Below, one piece after another: positions 5,942 to 8,032 of a stretch of 8,032 nt of DNA. Every line of letters starts with the position of its first letter. The stretch's first letter is position 1. The position numbers and the translations under genes are program-made. Source of the DNA: Campylobacterota bacterium. Its GTDB lineage: Bacteria; Campylobacterota; Campylobacteria; Campylobacterales; Sulfurovaceae. The stretch covers positions 1 through 8,032 of the forward strand of contig QMKT01000088.1 in NCBI GenBank assembly GCA_003646505.1, in the 5' to 3' direction. The notes under the pieces were generated by a model. The model did not search any database. It saw nothing but the letters and a program-made list of their open reading frames with translations, and was not told where the DNA came from.

Positions 5942-7243
5942 TTTATTTTATTATTAGTATTACAAGGAGCCTTAATGGCAACATCGGTTACCGATATACA
6001 GATTAAAGACACAAAAATACCTGTTGTGTTTGAAGAGGGAAAATATATACCTATTGTCTCCATTCAACTGGTTTTTAAAAATGCAGGACATTTGAGCAAT
6101 ACCAAAGATGGCTTGGCAGATATGGCAGCACGTCTGTTCAATGAAGGTACATCTAAAGAGGGGTCTGTGGGTTTTGCGACCAAACTTGATGCACATGCCG
6201 TAGATATCTGGGCACATGTAGGCCGTGAGAGTTTTATCTTGGAAATCTCTTCTCTTAAAAGTGAATTTCCATACGCAGTAGAGCGTTTGGTAGAACTTTT
6301 AAAAGATCCAAATTACACGCAAGAGGCATTGGATCAGGTCAAACATCAGAAGATAGGGTGGCTTACACAAAAACAGAGTGATTTTGACTATATTGCCGGA
6401 AGTACTTTACGGGCCACACTTTTCAAGGGTGAAGCCTTGGCAAGACCTTACGATGGTACTTTGGAGTCTGTAAAAGAGATCTCACTGAGTGATATTAAAA
6501 CATTTGTATCTTCACATTTGGGTTACAATAATGCTATTGGTGTTGTGGGTGGTGACATCACTTTTAAAGAAGCGCAAAATTATCTTACAGAGATCTTGTC
6601 ACTTTTCCCAAAAGTAGCAACAAAAAAGGTAGATAAAATAAAAGCTTCGAATAAAAAAGAAGTTATCTTAACCAATGAAGAGACGCAGCAGGCCTACATC
6701 TATTTTGGTGCGCCTTTTGATTACTCTTATGAAGAAAAAGACCAGTATAAAGCAAAAATTGCGGAGTATCTTCTTGGTGGGGCAGGTTTTGGGTCTCGTT
6801 TGATGGAAGAGATACGTGTTAAACGAGGATTGACCTATGGGGTTTATTCTTCACTTAGACGAACTAAATCTGTCTCGTATTTAAGCGGGTATATGCAAAC
6901 AAAACTTAGTACTCAGGACGAAAGTAAAGCATTGATACAGAGTGTGGTAGATACTTTTATAAAAGAGGGTATCACACAAAAAGAACTTGATGATACCAAA
7001 AAGTTCTTACTGGGGAGCGAGCCTTTGCGAACAGAGACACTCTCACAAAGACTTAACCGTGCATATAGTGACTTCTACTATGGAAGACCACTTGGTTTTG
7101 CCAAAGAGCAGTTAAAAAAGATAGAATCTGTAACTTTGGATGAGGTAAACAGTTTCATTAAAGCGCATACGGAGTTATCTGACATTACTTTCAGTATAGT
7201 TACCAAGAAAGAAGTATCGGAAGAAGTAGCTAAAAAGAAATAA
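5930..7243 (+). CDS. Periplasmic M16-family protein lacking the zinc motif
   Basis: A 437-aa protein with a Sec signal peptide (MKK, then hydrophobic 4-16, probable cut after LMA at 17) and the two-lobed M16 (insulinase/pitrilysin-like) fold. Where active M16 enzymes carry the zinc motif HxxEH, this protein reads GLADMAARLFNEGT (61-74), with Asp64, Ala67 and Arg68 in the three key positions, so it should not bind catalytic zinc. The C-terminal lobe keeps the conserved GGAGFGSRLMEEIRVKRGLTYG (283-304), the substrate-binding segment with the Arg/Tyr residues retained by non-catalytic M16 subunits. It therefore probably works as the inactive half of a heterodimer with a zinc-bearing M16 protein encoded elsewhere, or as a binding protein. 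AGGA (5920-5923) sits 6 nt before the ATG. The placement between mqnC and recG matches what I recall of Campylobacter jejuni (Cj0462-Cj0464). The C-terminus is lysine-rich. Fold sure; role inferred. Confidence 0.9.
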   Translation: MKKIFILLLVLQGALMATSVTDIQIKDTKIPVVFEEGKYIPIVSIQLVFKNAGHLSNTKDGLADMAARLFNEGTSKEGSVGFATKLDAHAVDIWAHVGRESFILEISSLKSEFPYAVERLVELLKDPNYTQEALDQVKHQKIGWLTQKQSDFDYIAGSTLRATLFKGEALARPYDGTLESVKEISLSDIKTFVSSHLGYNNAIGVVGGDITFKEAQNYLTEILSLFPKVATKKVDKIKASNKKEVILTNEETQQAYIYFGAPFDYSYEEKDQYKAKIAEYLLGGAGFGSRLMEEIRVKRGLTYGVYSSLRRTKSVSYLSGYMQTKLSTQDESKALIQSVVDTFIKEGITQKELDDTKKFLLGSEPLRTETLSQRLNRAYSDFYYGRPLGFAKEQLKKIESVTLDEVNSFIKAHTELSDITFSIVTKKEVSEEVAKKK

Positions 7244-7267
7244 TATGTCAATATGACATATTATTTT
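7238..7267 (+). terminator. A/T-rich hairpin at the end of the M16 gene
   Basis: AAATAATATGTCA (7238-7250), a 3-nt ATA loop and TGACATATTATTT (7254-7266) form a perfect 13-bp inverted repeat that includes the TAA stop (7241-7243). Only two G-C pairs are present and the T-run (7264-7267) is short and mostly inside the stem, with a further TTTTT at 7273-7277, so terminator strength is doubtful. Position after the stop and before a new promoter supports a transcript end. It could instead be a symmetrical protein-binding site upstream of recG. Confidence 0.45.
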
Positions 7268-7287
7268 AACTCTTTTTCAAACTTTTG

Positions 7288-7293
7288 TATAAT
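7288..7293 (+). promoter_or_regulatory. -10 box of the recG promoter
   Basis: A perfect TATAAT preceded directly by TG, with T-rich DNA upstream (CTTTTTCAAACTTTTG), as in Campylobacterota sigma-70 promoters. It predicts a start near 7300 and a leader of about 16 nt before the ATG at 7316. It lies after the hairpin that follows the M16 gene, so recG is probably transcribed on its own as well as by any read-through. Based on motif match only. Confidence 0.55.
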
Positions 7294-7302
7294 GATTAAA
7301 AC

Positions 7303-7309
7303 AAAAGGG
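7303..7309 (+). promoter_or_regulatory. Ribosome binding site of recG
   Basis: AAAAGGG is followed by three consecutive in-frame ATG codons at 7310, 7313 and 7316. Only the third has normal spacing (6 nt), which is why 7316 is preferred. Confidence 0.6.
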
Positions 7310-7315
7310 ATGATG

Positions 7316-8032
7316 ATGGAAGAAGCCAAACAACTTTTCAAAAAACTCAAAATTCATACTCTGCTTGATCTGGCACTGATCATTCCCACTTCCTACAACG
7401 ACACAACACTCTCTACTGCATTGGAATTAGGCAAGATCGCTACACTTGAAGCTAAAGTGGTTGATTCCAGTATTTACTCAGGTAAACTTCGTGTAACGTT
7501 TAATCTGACAGGTTCAGGAAGACGTGTATCGTCTACTTTCTTTAGGGTGACACCTTACCATCATAAACTCTTTGAAGTGGGGTCAAATCATGTCATACAG
7601 GGTAAGCTGGAAGAATATAAAGGCTACCTGCAAATGTCACAGCCAAAATCCATCAAACAAATAGGAAAAATAACCCCTAAATATAAAACTATACTCAAAG
7701 AGAGTGAGATATTTTCCCTCATAGAAGCGTATGTCTCTGAACAAAATCTTTACAATGAAGGATTAGACTCCAAAGAAGTGGCAATACTGATGCATATTCA
7801 CTTTCCAAAGAGTATGGAGGATGTGTATGAAAATGGAAGTTTCAAAGCAGACTTTGTAAAAACACTGAAATTTGTCGAAGCTTATAATCATTTAAAAAAG
7901 TTACGGGGAAAACGTACAGATTTCCCTGCTTTAAGAGCCTTGAATGGAGAGATAAAATCTTTTGTAGAGCACTTACCTTTTACGTTAACTCAAGAGCAGC
8001 AAGCAGTCATAGCACAGATACAAATAGACTTA
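7316..8032 (+). CDS. recG: ATP-dependent DNA helicase RecG (5' part)
   Basis: The open frame runs off the window after 239 codons, so only the N-terminal part is seen. RecG remodels stalled replication forks and Holliday junctions by fork reversal and branch migration. Visible: an N-terminal MEEAKQLFKKLKIHTLLDLALIIP (a helical opening also seen in other RecG), an OB-fold/wedge region (about residues 45-125: VTFNLTGSGRRVSSTFFRVTPYHHKLFEVGSNHVIQGKLEEYKGYLQMSQPK in outline), the YxxxxGL..K helical region, and finally LPFTLTQEQQAVIAQIQIDL, the RecG Q-motif that immediately precedes Walker A. The ATPase motifs lie beyond the window. ATGs at 7310, 7313 and 7316 and one at 7292 are in frame; 7316 fits the AAAAGGG site best, while 7292 overlaps the -10 box and has no ribosome binding site. 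mqnC-M16-recG matches the order I recall from Campylobacter. Confidence 0.9.
   Translation, partial: MEEAKQLFKKLKIHTLLDLALIIPTSYNDTTLSTALELGKIATLEAKVVDSSIYSGKLRVTFNLTGSGRRVSSTFFRVTPYHHKLFEVGSNHVIQGKLEEYKGYLQMSQPKSIKQIGKITPKYKTILKESEIFSLIEAYVSEQNLYNEGLDSKEVAILMHIHFPKSMEDVYENGSFKADFVKTLKFVEAYNHLKKLRGKRTDFPALRALNGEIKSFVEHLPFTLTQEQQAVIAQIQIDL

Overview
The window looks like a stretch of chromosome from a member of the Campylobacterota (epsilonproteobacteria), probably a Sulfurovum/Sulfurimonas-like organism. Reasons: low GC and A/T-rich intergenic DNA, the kdsA-ribH-nusB gene order typical of this phylum, an mqnC gene of the futalosine menaquinone pathway next to an M16-family peptidase homologue and recG (an order I recall from Campylobacter), and -10 boxes (TATAAT) without clear -35 boxes. 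The genus is inferred from general resemblance only.

Layout. Positions 1-1206 (minus strand) hold a complete MscS-type mechanosensitive channel gene. A 60-bp divergent promoter region (1207-1266) has two outward-facing TATAAT boxes only 11 bp apart. Everything to the right is on the plus strand: a secreted DUF3108-like protein (1267-2013), a ten-helix EamA/DMT-family transporter with a TTG start (2080-2982), kdsA overlapping it by ATGA (2979-3779), ribH (3845-4312), nusB overlapping ribH by one base (4312-4713), mqnC 12 bp later (4726-5775), a periplasmic M16-family protein lacking the zinc motif (5930-7243), and the 5' part of recG running off the window (7316-8032).

How the genes relate. 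They are mostly housekeeping: KDO synthesis for LPS (kdsA), riboflavin synthesis (ribH), transcription antitermination (nusB), menaquinone synthesis (mqnC) and branched-DNA repair (recG). Tight spacing from the transporter to mqnC suggests one long co-transcribed unit. Small palindromes punctuate it: one over the kdsA stop codon, a composite REP-like element of about 112 bp between mqnC and the M16 gene, and an A/T-rich hairpin over the M16 stop codon. recG appears to have its own promoter just after that hairpin.

I found no phage, CRISPR, toxin-antitoxin, tRNA or insertion sequence, and no evidence for a new multi-gene system. The points most worth a second look are the REP-like palindromes with flanking direct repeats and the degenerate M16 protein. 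No gap between genes exceeds 160 bp.
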